Positions 7,084 through 14,014 of a stretch of 21,742 nt of DNA are shown here, piece by piece. A model generated the notes under the pieces. The model searched no databases and was not told the DNA's origin. It saw nothing but the letters and a program-made list of their open reading frames with translations. The position numbers were made by a program, and so were the translations under genes. Where the stretch lies: positions 1 through 21,742 of the forward strand of contig DISE01000039.1 in the NCBI GenBank assembly GCA_002421865.1. The letters run 5' to 3'. How positions within the stretch are numbered: position 1 is the first letter of the stretch; every line of letters begins with the position of its first letter. The stretch comes from Castellaniella sp. UBA6218 (GTDB taxonomy: Bacteria > Pseudomonadota > Gammaproteobacteria > Burkholderiales > Burkholderiaceae_B).

Positions 7084-7814
7084 ACGCCACCACCTCTTCG
7101 CATGACGCGCTCCTGCGGATCCGCGACCTGTCTTCGGGCTACGGCCTGGTTCAGGTGCTGCAGTCGGTCTCGCTCGACGTCCGGCAGGCTGAATTCCTGG
7201 CGCTGGTGGGCGGCAACGGCGCGGGCAAGACCACCCTGCTGCGGACGCTTTCCGGCCTGCTGCCGGTTCAATCGGGCACCATCGAATGGAACGGCCGGTC
7301 CATCGGCGGGCTCACGCCCGACGCGATCTTCCGCCTGGGAATCGTGCAGGTGCCCGAAGGCCGCCAGCTCTTTCCCCGCATGTCGGTCCAGGACAATCTG
7401 CTGATGGGCGCCTACCGGCGCGACGACAAGGCGGAAGTGCGCGCCGACCTGGACAAGGTCTACGGGCTGTTCCCCCGCATGGCGGAACGGCGGCGCCAGC
7501 TGGCCGGCAGCATGTCCGGCGGCGAACAGCAGATGTGCGCCATGGCGCGCGCCCTGATGGCCCGGCCGCGGCTGCTGCTGGTCGACGAGATGAGCCTGGG
7601 ACTGGCGCCGATCATCGTGGACCAGTTGATGGAGAATCTCACCTCCATCCGCGACCAGGGGGTCACCATCCTGCTGGTCGAGCAGGACATCCACCTGGCG
7701 CTGGCGGCGGCCGACCGGGCCTATGTGCTGGAAACCGGCCAAATCGTGCGCGAAGGGCCTGCCCGCGACCTGATCGAGGATCCGGAGCTGAAACGGGCCT
7801 ATCTGGGGGTCTAG
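7080..7814 (+). CDS. livF: ABC transporter ATP-binding protein (LivF family)
   Basis: Second ATPase subunit, 244 residues, expected to pair with the LivG-like protein. Walker A GGNGAGKTT is at 44-52. The family segment VPEGRQLFPRMSVQDNL follows the Q loop. The canonical signature SGGEQ is at 146-150, and Walker B LLLVDEMSLGLAP contains Asp169-Glu170. VEQD carries the position before the D loop and switch region. It is the last gene of the operon. Its stop is only 15 bases from the stop of the convergent cysB gene, and no hairpin terminator is visible in that gap. Confidence 0.93.
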   Translation: MNATTSSHDALLRIRDLSSGYGLVQVLQSVSLDVRQAEFLALVGGNGAGKTTLLRTLSGLLPVQSGTIEWNGRSIGGLTPDAIFRLGIVQVPEGRQLFPRMSVQDNLLMGAYRRDDKAEVRADLDKVYGLFPRMAERRRQLAGSMSGGEQQMCAMARALMARPRLLLVDEMSLGLAPIIVDQLMENLTSIRDQGVTILLVEQDIHLALAAADRAYVLETGQIVREGPARDLIEDPELKRAYLGV

Positions 7815-7829
7815 GCGCCCAGGCCCGGC

Positions 7830-8792
7830 TCAGGCCGCGTCGCGGACGGGGGGAGCGGGCTGGGCGACGGCCTCGGCCACGACGTCGCGGGACAGTTCAG
7901 GCGCCAGCATTTCCATCAGCACGTAGACGAAATCGCGCAGGAACACCCCGCGCTTGATCGCCACGCTGGTGGTGTGCCGGCCGAACAGATGTCCTGCGGG
8001 CAGGCCGACCAGTCCCTTGTCGCGGCGGGGGTCGAACGCCATGCCGGCGATGATGCCGATCCCCAGGCCGATGTCGGCGTAGGTCTTGATCACATCGGCG
8101 TCGATGGCCTCCAGCACGATGTCGGGCTCGATCCCCGCACGCTCGAAGGCCGCGTCGATGGCGCGCCGCCCCGAAAACGCCCGGTCGTAGGTCACGATGG
8201 GGTACTGGGCCAGGTGCTCCAGCGACAGGTTGCGGGCGGCGCTGGAAGTCAGCCCGGTCAGGGGATGGTCGGGCGGCACCACCAGAGTGTGCTCCCATGC
8301 GTACACCGGCAGGGCCACCAGGCCCGGGGTCTGGGCCAGGGTCTCGGTGGCGATCGCCAGGTCCGCCTGCTCGTGCAGGACCAGCCTGGCCAGGTGTTCA
8401 GGATTGCCTTCGGCCAGGGACACATGGACCTTGGGAAAGCGCGCCCGGAACGCCGGGATCACGCGCGGCAACAGGTAGCGGGCCTGGGTGTGGGTGCAGG
8501 CGATCACCAGGGAGCCTTCATCGCGCTGGGCGAATTCGTCGCTGACCTTTTTCAGATTGTCGACTTCGCGCATGATGCGGTCGATGACCGCGGACACGGC
8601 CTGGCCCGGCTTGGTCAGGCCCTTGAGCCGCTTGCCGTGGCGCTCGAAGATCCGCACGCCCAGCTCGTCCTCGAATTCGATGATGGCCTTGGACACCCCG
8701 GGCTGTGACGTATACAGCGAGCGGGCGGCTTCGGTCAGGTTGAAGTTGCGCCGGATCGTTTCGCGGACAAAGCGGAATTGCTGCAGGTTCAT
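7830..8792 (-). CDS. cysB: CysB-family LysR-type transcriptional regulator
   Basis: DNA-binding regulator of sulfur assimilation genes, 320 residues (CysB of enterics is 324). The winged helix-turn-helix occupies about residues 18-60, with LYTSQPGVSKAI as recognition region. In the effector domain, Thr100, Thr102 and Gln103 (in THTQAR), Thr149 and Trp166 fall at the numbered positions I recall as the sulfate pocket of Klebsiella CysB. A Thr at 201 likewise corresponds to the Thr202 there. This supports CysB over generic LysR. It could be the paralogue that controls sulfonate or sulfate-ester use (Cbl/SsuR). The ATG at 8792 lies below a promoter with a perfect TATAAT. It converges on the ABC transporter operon. 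Confidence 0.8.
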   Translation of the reverse strand: MNLQQFRFVRETIRRNFNLTEAARSLYTSQPGVSKAIIEFEDELGVRIFERHGKRLKGLTKPGQAVSAVIDRIMREVDNLKKVSDEFAQRDEGSLVIACTHTQARYLLPRVIPAFRARFPKVHVSLAEGNPEHLARLVLHEQADLAIATETLAQTPGLVALPVYAWEHTLVVPPDHPLTGLTSSAARNLSLEHLAQYPIVTYDRAFSGRRAIDAAFERAGIEPDIVLEAIDADVIKTYADIGLGIGIIAGMAFDPRRDKGLVGLPAGHLFGRHTTSVAIKRGVFLRDFVYVLMEMLAPELSRDVVAEAVAQPAPPVRDAA

Positions 8793-8816
8793 GGCGATGG
8801 CCCTATAGGAAGAGCC

Positions 8817-8822
8817 ATTATA
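8817..8822 (-). promoter_or_regulatory. Likely -10 element of the cysB promoter
   Basis: A perfect TATAAT on the minus strand lies about 25 bases before the cysB start codon. It sits in an AT-rich block (8817-8865) that contrasts sharply with the GC-rich surroundings. No good -35 hexamer is present at 17-bp spacing, which would fit an activator-dependent or self-regulated LysR promoter. Confidence 0.5.
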
Positions 8823-8886
8823 TGTAATATAGAACCTGGTTAATATTATTTTTTGTTATTTGTTTAGGCGGGCGGCCAGCCGAAGC

Positions 8887-8941
8887 GCGGCCTGCGCGCC
8901 CCCTGAAGGGCGCAGGCCGCCCGCGCCCTTCAGGGGGCGCG
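8887..8941. repeat. Two overlapping, mutually exclusive GC-rich inverted repeats
   Basis: A perfect 19-bp inverted repeat pairs 8895-8913 with 8923-8941 across a 9-base spacer. A second perfect 11-bp inverted repeat, GCGGCCTGCGC with GCGCAGGCCGC, pairs 8887-8897 with 8910-8920. The two share bases 8895-8897 and 8910-8913, so only one can form at a time. The element lies just past the mmsA stop and upstream of the cysB promoter. It could end mmsA transcription, though no T tract follows either stem on either strand. It could also be a dispersed intergenic repeat. Confidence 0.75.
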
Positions 8942-8953
8942 GGCGAAGCAGCC

Positions 8954-10447
8954 CTATTTCATCGAGATCGTGGTGTTGACTTCGCGCGGATGCGCCTGCC
9001 AGCGGGCGGTCACGGTCTTGGTCTGGGTCCAGAAGTAGATCGACTGACGGCCGTTGGGGCCCAGGTCGCCGAGCTTCGAGGCCCGCGAGCCCGTGAAGCT
9101 GAACCAGGCCACCGGCACCGGGATGGGAATGTTGATCCCCACCTGGCCGACGTCGATGTTGTTCTGGAAGTAGCGGGCATGTCCGCCATCCTGCGTGAAG
9201 ATCGAGGTGCCATTGCCGTTGGGGTTGGCATTGATGAATGCCACCGCCTCTTCAAGCGTGTCCACCAGCACCACCGACAACACCGGTCCGAAGATCTCCT
9301 CGCGGTAGATGCTCATGTCGGCCTTCACGCCGCTGAAGACCGTCGGCCCGACGAAGTTGCCCTTTTCGTAGCCGGCGACCTTGACGCCGCGACCGTCGAG
9401 CAGCAGTTCGGCGCCCTCGTCCACACCCTTCTGGATGAAACCCTCGACGCGCTGCTTGGCGGCGGGCGAGATGAGCGGCCCCAGGTCCGCCTGGCGGTCG
9501 GTGCCGACGTTGATCTTCAGCTTGCGGGCGCGCTCGACGAAGTCGGGCAGCCATTTCTGCGCCTCGCCCACCAGCACCAGCACCGAAATCGCCATGCAAC
9601 GTTCACCGGCCGCGCCGAAGGCCGCACCCAGCATAGAATTCAGGGCGGCCTCGCGGTCGGCGTCGGGCATGATGACGCTGTGGTTCTTGGCGCCCATCAT
9701 GGCCTGACAGCGCTTGCCGGCGTTCGAGGAGCGTCGGTAGATCTCCGTGCCGACGCGGGTCGAGCCGATGAAGGAAACGGCCTTGATGTCGGGATGGTCG
9801 CACAGGGCGTTGGCGACGTCCGGACCGCCGTGCACCACATTCAGCACCCCCGGCGGAAGGCCGGCTTCCAGGGCCAGCTGGGCCACCATCAGCGAAGCCG
9901 TGGGATCCTGTTCGGACGGCTTGTAGACGAAGGTATTGCCGCAGGTCACGGCGATGGGGAACATCCAGCACGGCAGCATCACGGGAAAATTGAAGGCCGT
10001 AATCCCGGCGCAGACGCCCAGGGGCTGAATGACCGAATAGACGTCGATGCCGGTGGCGGCGTTCTCGGCGTAGTCGCCCAGCTGCAGGGTATTGGCCGAC
10101 ACCGCGTGATCGACGCCCTCGAGGCCGCGCGCGACTTCGCCCTCGGCATCGGGCAGGGTCTTGCCGTGCTCGCGGGAAATGGCCTCGGCGATCTTCGGGG
10201 TGTGTTCCCGCAGCAGCTGGGCGAAGTCCGCCATGATCTGGCGGCGCTTGGCCTGGCTGGTGTTGCGCCAGGTCTTGAAAGCTTCCTTGGCATTGGCTAC
10301 CGCCCGCTCGACCTCGGCCGGCGTGGCGAAGGGTACCCGGGCGACCACTTCCTGGGTCGCCGGATCGATGACGTCACGCCATTCCGTGGTTTCGGACTGG
10401 ACGAGTTCCCCGCCGATCAGCAGCGGGACGCGTGGGATGTCGCTCAT
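8954..10447 (-). CDS. mmsA: Methylmalonate-semialdehyde dehydrogenase (CoA-acylating)
   Basis: Oxidises (methyl)malonate semialdehyde to propionyl-CoA or acetyl-CoA with NAD and CoA, releasing CO2. This is the last step of valine and also of thymine/beta-alanine breakdown, in the cytoplasm. At 497 residues it has the family length. Aldehyde dehydrogenase landmarks are Asn153 in AFNFP, VYKPSEQDP, FIGSTRVG and the nucleophile Cys284 in AAGERCMA. EEIFGPVL lies in the C-terminal part. The CMAI context and lack of a general-base Glu at the usual ELGG site (MGAKNH here) are typical of CoA-acylating MMSDH. The ATG at 10447 has a perfect AGGAGG six bases upstream. It lies 35 bases after the binding-protein gene and should share its transcript. 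Confidence 0.92.
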   Translation of the reverse strand: MSDIPRVPLLIGGELVQSETTEWRDVIDPATQEVVARVPFATPAEVERAVANAKEAFKTWRNTSQAKRRQIMADFAQLLREHTPKIAEAISREHGKTLPDAEGEVARGLEGVDHAVSANTLQLGDYAENAATGIDVYSVIQPLGVCAGITAFNFPVMLPCWMFPIAVTCGNTFVYKPSEQDPTASLMVAQLALEAGLPPGVLNVVHGGPDVANALCDHPDIKAVSFIGSTRVGTEIYRRSSNAGKRCQAMMGAKNHSVIMPDADREAALNSMLGAAFGAAGERCMAISVLVLVGEAQKWLPDFVERARKLKINVGTDRQADLGPLISPAAKQRVEGFIQKGVDEGAELLLDGRGVKVAGYEKGNFVGPTVFSGVKADMSIYREEIFGPVLSVVLVDTLEEAVAFINANPNGNGTSIFTQDGGHARYFQNNIDVGQVGINIPIPVPVAWFSFTGSRASKLGDLGPNGRQSIYFWTQTKTVTARWQAHPREVNTTISMK

Positions 10448-10482
10448 TCAAACCTCCTGGGTAAATTCTGTGAAAGCGGAAA

Positions 10483-11697
10483 TCAGTGCTTGACCAGCGG
10501 GCAGGTCGAGGCCGACAAGGGCTGGAAGGCGTCCTTGGCCGGAATCGTGGCCACCAGCTTGGACAGGTCCCATTCGCCCTTGGACTCGGCGGGCTTCTTG
10601 ACCTCGTACAGGTACATGTCGTGGATCACCCGGCCATCGGGACGGATGGAAGCATTGTGCATGATGGGATCCTGGATCGGGATCTCGCGCATCTTCGCCG
10701 CCACCGTATCCCCCTGTGTGGAGCCGGTGGCCGCCACGGCCTTCAGGTAGTGCCGCACGCTGGAGTACACCCCGGCCTGCGTCATGGTGGGCTTCTTGCC
10801 CTGATAGGCCTTGGCGAAACGGGCCGACCAGGCGCGCGAAGCATCGTCGAAGTCCCAGTAGAAGCCATCCACGTAGCTCAGGCCCTGGGCGTTCTCCAGG
10901 CCCAGCGCGCGCAGGTCGGACAGGAACACCAGCAGGGAGGCCAGGCGCTGGCCGCCCTTGACGATGCCGAATTCGCGCGCCTGCTTGATCGCGTTGACCG
11001 TATCCTGTCCGCCGTTGGCCAGGGCCACGACCTGTGCGCCGGAACTCTGGGCCTGGAGCAGATAGGAGGCGAAGTCCGGTGCGTTCAGCGGATGCGGGAC
11101 GGAACCCTTGACCGTGCCGCCCAGGGCCTTGACCATGTCGGACGCGCCCTTTTCCAGGGAATGGCCGAAGGCATAGTCCACCGTGATGAAGAACCAGGAC
11201 TTGCCGCCCTTGTCGAACATGGCCTTGACGCCGCCGATGGACTGGGAATAGACGTCGAACATCCAGTGGAAACCGACCGGAGAGCAACTCTTGTTGGTCA
11301 GGTCCGTGGTGGCCGGGCCGGAAAACATCACGACTTTGTTCTTTTCGCGGGCGATGTTCTGCACCGCCAGTGCCACGGCGGAATTGGTCAGGTCGGCAAT
11401 GGCGGTCACCCCGTCACGGTCGAACCATTCGCGGGCGCGCGCCGCCCCCACATCCGCCTTGTTCTGATTGTCGGCCGACACCAGATCGATCCTCATGCCC
11501 TTGCACTCGGCCTTGAGGCAATCGTCGATGGCCAGTTGCGCCGCCGCCACCGACCCCATGCCGCCCATGGACGCGTAGGTGCCTGACATATCGGTCAGCA
11601 CCCCGATCTTGACGGGCGGGGTCGCCGCCTGGGAAACGGACATGGACAGCGCGGTGGCGCACAAGGCGGCCGCCAGGGTCGGCGTGAATTTCTGCAT
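10483..11697 (-). CDS. Orphan HAAT-type ABC substrate-binding protein
   Basis: Periplasmic solute-binding protein of the LivJ/COG0683 type, 404 residues from the ATG at 11697, which has GGAG about 8 bases upstream. A further in-frame ATG at 11721 would add eight residues ahead of the signal peptide. The signal peptide ends near SVSQAA. The mature protein opens with PVKIGVLTDMSGTYASMGG. Four Cys remain in the mature chain (in AIDDC, KAEC, NKSC and STCPLVKH), enough for two disulfides in the periplasm. No permease or ATPase gene is adjacent, so it must use a transporter encoded elsewhere, possibly the HAAT system upstream, or act as a sensor. It is cotranscribed with mmsA, suggesting its ligand is a precursor that yields (methyl)malonate semialdehyde; that is inference. 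Confidence 0.88.
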   Translation of the reverse strand: MQKFTPTLAAALCATALSMSVSQAATPPVKIGVLTDMSGTYASMGGMGSVAAAQLAIDDCLKAECKGMRIDLVSADNQNKADVGAARAREWFDRDGVTAIADLTNSAVALAVQNIAREKNKVVMFSGPATTDLTNKSCSPVGFHWMFDVYSQSIGGVKAMFDKGGKSWFFITVDYAFGHSLEKGASDMVKALGGTVKGSVPHPLNAPDFASYLLQAQSSGAQVVALANGGQDTVNAIKQAREFGIVKGGQRLASLLVFLSDLRALGLENAQGLSYVDGFYWDFDDASRAWSARFAKAYQGKKPTMTQAGVYSSVRHYLKAVAATGSTQGDTVAAKMREIPIQDPIMHNASIRPDGRVIHDMYLYEVKKPAESKGEWDLSKLVATIPAKDAFQPLSASTCPLVKH

Positions 11698-11774
11698 GGT
11701 CTTGTCTCCGTTGTCGTTCAAGCCCGCCGTCTGTGCGGCAGGACTGGGGAGTCATTGCCCCCGGTCCAGTTTAG

Positions 11775-11803
11775 TTGTGTAAAAAACTTATTACCATCAA
11801 AAT
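11775..11803 (+). promoter_or_regulatory. Candidate promoter of the divergent LysR gene
   Basis: TTGTGT (11775-11780) and CAAAAT (11798-11803) are separated by 17 bases in an AT-rich block between the divergent genes. The match is moderate (3 of 6 and 4 of 6). Confidence 0.3.
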
Positions 11804-11833
11804 ATTTGCACATTGATTGACGATATTTGCACA
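11802..11833. promoter_or_regulatory. Tandem 11-bp direct repeat, probable LysR operator
   Basis: ATATTTGCACA occurs exactly at 11802-11812 and again at 11823-11833, 21 bases apart start to start, about two helical turns. The repeats place two identical half-sites on one face of the DNA, between the LysR gene and the binding protein/mmsA unit it diverges from. LysR regulators commonly bind such shared regions. The second copy lies 9 bases before the LysR start codon. Confidence 0.6.
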
Positions 11834-11842
11834 AGGGAAACC

Positions 11843-12832
11843 ATGACCGATTGGGATGCGATCCGCTATTTCCTGGAAGTCGCCCGCACGCAGCGGGCCA
11901 GTGCCGCCGCCCAGCGCCTGGGGGTGCGGCACAGCACCGTCACACGGCGCATCCGCGCGCTGGAACAGGATCTGGGCGTGACGCTGTTCGAAAAATCCCG
12001 TGCCAGCGGCTACACGCCGACCGAAGAGGGCCTGCGGTTCTTCGCACACGCCGAGCAGGTGGAAAGCGCGCTGCTGGCGGCCCGCGAATCCCTGTCCGGC
12101 GCCGCCCAGATGCCGTCCGGTCACCTGCGGATCGGCTCCACGGAGGGTTTCGGCAGCACGATCCTGACCCCTCTGATCGTGGACTTCCAGCGCCGCCACC
12201 CGGCGATGACCCTGGACATCATGCCGGTGCCGCGCTTCATCAGCCTGTCCAAACGCGAAGCCGACATCGCCATCGCGCTGGAACGCCCCCAGCGCGGTCC
12301 CTACCTGTGCACCAAGCTGGCCGACTACAGCCTGCGGCTGTACGGCACCCGCGACTACCTGGCCCGCCACGCGCCGATCCGGCGCCAGGCCGACCTGAGC
12401 GGGCATACCTTCATCGGCTATGTGGACGAACTGCTGTTCAGCGACCGGCTGCGCTACCTGGACGACCTGGTGCCGCCCTCGCGCGTGGTGTTCCGCAGCA
12501 CCAGCATCCTGGCCCAGTACCAGGCGGCCCTGGGCGGCCAGGCGTTGGCGGTCCTGCCCTGCTTCCTGGCGGCCCAGGACGAGCGCCTGGAGCCCGTGCT
12601 GGCCGATTCGGTACTGGTCACGCGCAGTTTCTGGATGTACTGCCATGAGGATCTGCGCCGCACACGCCGGGTGATGGCCTTGTGGGATTATCTGAAACAG
12701 GCCGTGGCGCTGAACCGCGATCTGCTGAATGGACGTGCCCGGGTGCTGCGCACCCCGGACGGAGACTGGACGCCGACCTACGTCCTCCGCCGCCCCGCCC
12801 CCGGCCCCGGCAAGCCCCAGGCCGGCGCCTGA
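11843..12832 (+). CDS. LysR-type transcriptional regulator, likely controls binding protein/mmsA unit
   Basis: A 329-residue LysR-family regulator. The N-terminal helix-turn-helix is at about residues 18-45 (ASAAAQRLGVRHSTVTRRI), followed by the linker helix and an effector domain opening with GHLRIGSTEGFG. It belongs to the branch with a V-x-H-S-T-V-T-R recognition helix. The C-terminal tail beyond about residue 300 is proline- and arginine-rich and probably disordered. The ATG at 11843 follows AAGGGA; an upstream in-frame TTG at 11813 is less likely because it sits in the operator region. It is divergent from the orphan binding protein and mmsA, the classical layout for a LysR regulator and its target. 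Its stop is 7 bases from the convergent lptF stop. Confidence 0.88.
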   Translation: MTDWDAIRYFLEVARTQRASAAAQRLGVRHSTVTRRIRALEQDLGVTLFEKSRASGYTPTEEGLRFFAHAEQVESALLAARESLSGAAQMPSGHLRIGSTEGFGSTILTPLIVDFQRRHPAMTLDIMPVPRFISLSKREADIAIALERPQRGPYLCTKLADYSLRLYGTRDYLARHAPIRRQADLSGHTFIGYVDELLFSDRLRYLDDLVPPSRVVFRSTSILAQYQAALGGQALAVLPCFLAAQDERLEPVLADSVLVTRSFWMYCHEDLRRTRRVMALWDYLKQAVALNRDLLNGRARVLRTPDGDWTPTYVLRRPAPGPGKPQAGA

Positions 12833-12839
12833 AAAGGGC

Positions 12840-13955
12840 TCAGGCTGGCCGGACCTTGCGACGCCTGGGCTTGGGCATGCGCACCCGCCGCCACATCAAT
12901 CCCAGACCCAGCGCCAGAAACACGGCATGCACCAGCCACAGGCCGACGCCGAAGGACAGCGTGCCGTTGGCGATCCAGCCACGCGACAGATTGATCAGGT
13001 TCATGTACAGCAGCGCCAGCAGGCCGGCGATCAGCAGATCGCCCGATCGCCCCAGGCGCGGATTCACCGCGCCCAGCGGCAGTGCGATGAGCGCCAGATT
13101 CAGGACCGCCAGCGGCAGCGACAGGCGCCACATGAGCTGGGACAGGGATTCAGGGTCGCCCTGGGTGACCAGATCCAGTGTCGGGCGCGCCTTGATCTGC
13201 TGCAGAGCGCGCTGCCGCCTGGCTTCCAGCGCCCCGGGATCGCTGCGGCTCTCGATGCGCACGCCGTAGTGGTCGAAATTGAGCATGCGCATCTCGGGCG
13301 AACCCGGCTTCAGATCATAGCGATGCCCCGGCCCCAGCACCAGGAAGCGGTCGCCGTTGGCCTCGGTGCGGATGGCGGCGCTTTCAGCCGTGACCACGCT
13401 GAGCCAGTCGGGTTCGATGATGCGGGCCACCACCCGGCCCAGCTCGTCGTCCGGACGGGTGGGCGATTCGGCGAAAAAGACCCGCCGACCGTCGTCGGTC
13501 TCGATGAACTGGCCGGCCGAGACCTTGGACAAGTCGGAGCGCTGCTCGAAGCGCTGGCGGTATTCGGCGATCTGGCCATAGGCCCAGGGCGAAGCCGTCA
13601 GGGTCAGCACCGCCACCACGGCCGCAACCGGCAGGGCGAAGCGCATCACCGGCCGCAGCCACTGGACGAGCGACAGGCCGCTGGCGAACCAGACGGACAT
13701 TTCCGATTCGCGATAACTGCGCGTGACGGTGGTCAGCACCGCCACGAACAAGGTCACGGACAGGATCACCGGCAGCGCGGTGATGCTGGAAAAGGCCGCC
13801 AGGCCCAGCACCACGTTGGCCCCGATGTCGCCATTGGCGGCCTCGCCCAGCAGACGCACGATGAGCACGCTCAGCCACACCACCAGCAACGTGGAAAACA
13901 CGATGCCCGCGTGGCTGGTGATCTCGGAAAAGACGGCGCGCTTGAACAATGACAT
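12840..13955 (-). CDS. lptF: LPS export ABC transporter permease LptF
   Basis: Inner-membrane half of the LptB2FG complex that extracts lipopolysaccharide and passes it to the LptC-LptA bridge. At 371 residues it has the YjgP/YjgQ family length. Two to three membrane segments lie before about residue 125, including LVVWLSVLIVRLLG and TALPVILSVTLFVAVL. A coupling helix SYRESEMSVWFASG contacts LptB. A periplasmic beta-rich domain spans about residues 130-265, and three membrane segments close the protein. The RFxG-like RRVFFAE and the divergent position next to pepA, as in E. coli, favour LptF over LptG. The start at 13955 has no clear ribosome binding site. No lptG follows; the next gene is convergent. 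Confidence 0.88.
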   Translation of the reverse strand: MSLFKRAVFSEITSHAGIVFSTLLVVWLSVLIVRLLGEAANGDIGANVVLGLAAFSSITALPVILSVTLFVAVLTTVTRSYRESEMSVWFASGLSLVQWLRPVMRFALPVAAVVAVLTLTASPWAYGQIAEYRQRFEQRSDLSKVSAGQFIETDDGRRVFFAESPTRPDDELGRVVARIIEPDWLSVVTAESAAIRTEANGDRFLVLGPGHRYDLKPGSPEMRMLNFDHYGVRIESRSDPGALEARRQRALQQIKARPTLDLVTQGDPESLSQLMWRLSLPLAVLNLALIALPLGAVNPRLGRSGDLLIAGLLALLYMNLINLSRGWIANGTLSFGVGLWLVHAVFLALGLGLMWRRVRMPKPRRRKVRPA

Positions 13956-14014
13956 GGAAAAATGCGGAATAATGGACCGTCTGCTCTCGAATCCACCGGA
14001 CCCAAGGAAAACGA

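Noticed and set aside
8990..10750. 586-codon plus-strand open frame opposite mmsA
   Set aside because: Antisense shadow of a clear MmsA with an intact catalytic Cys; it even continues into the opposite strand of another gene.
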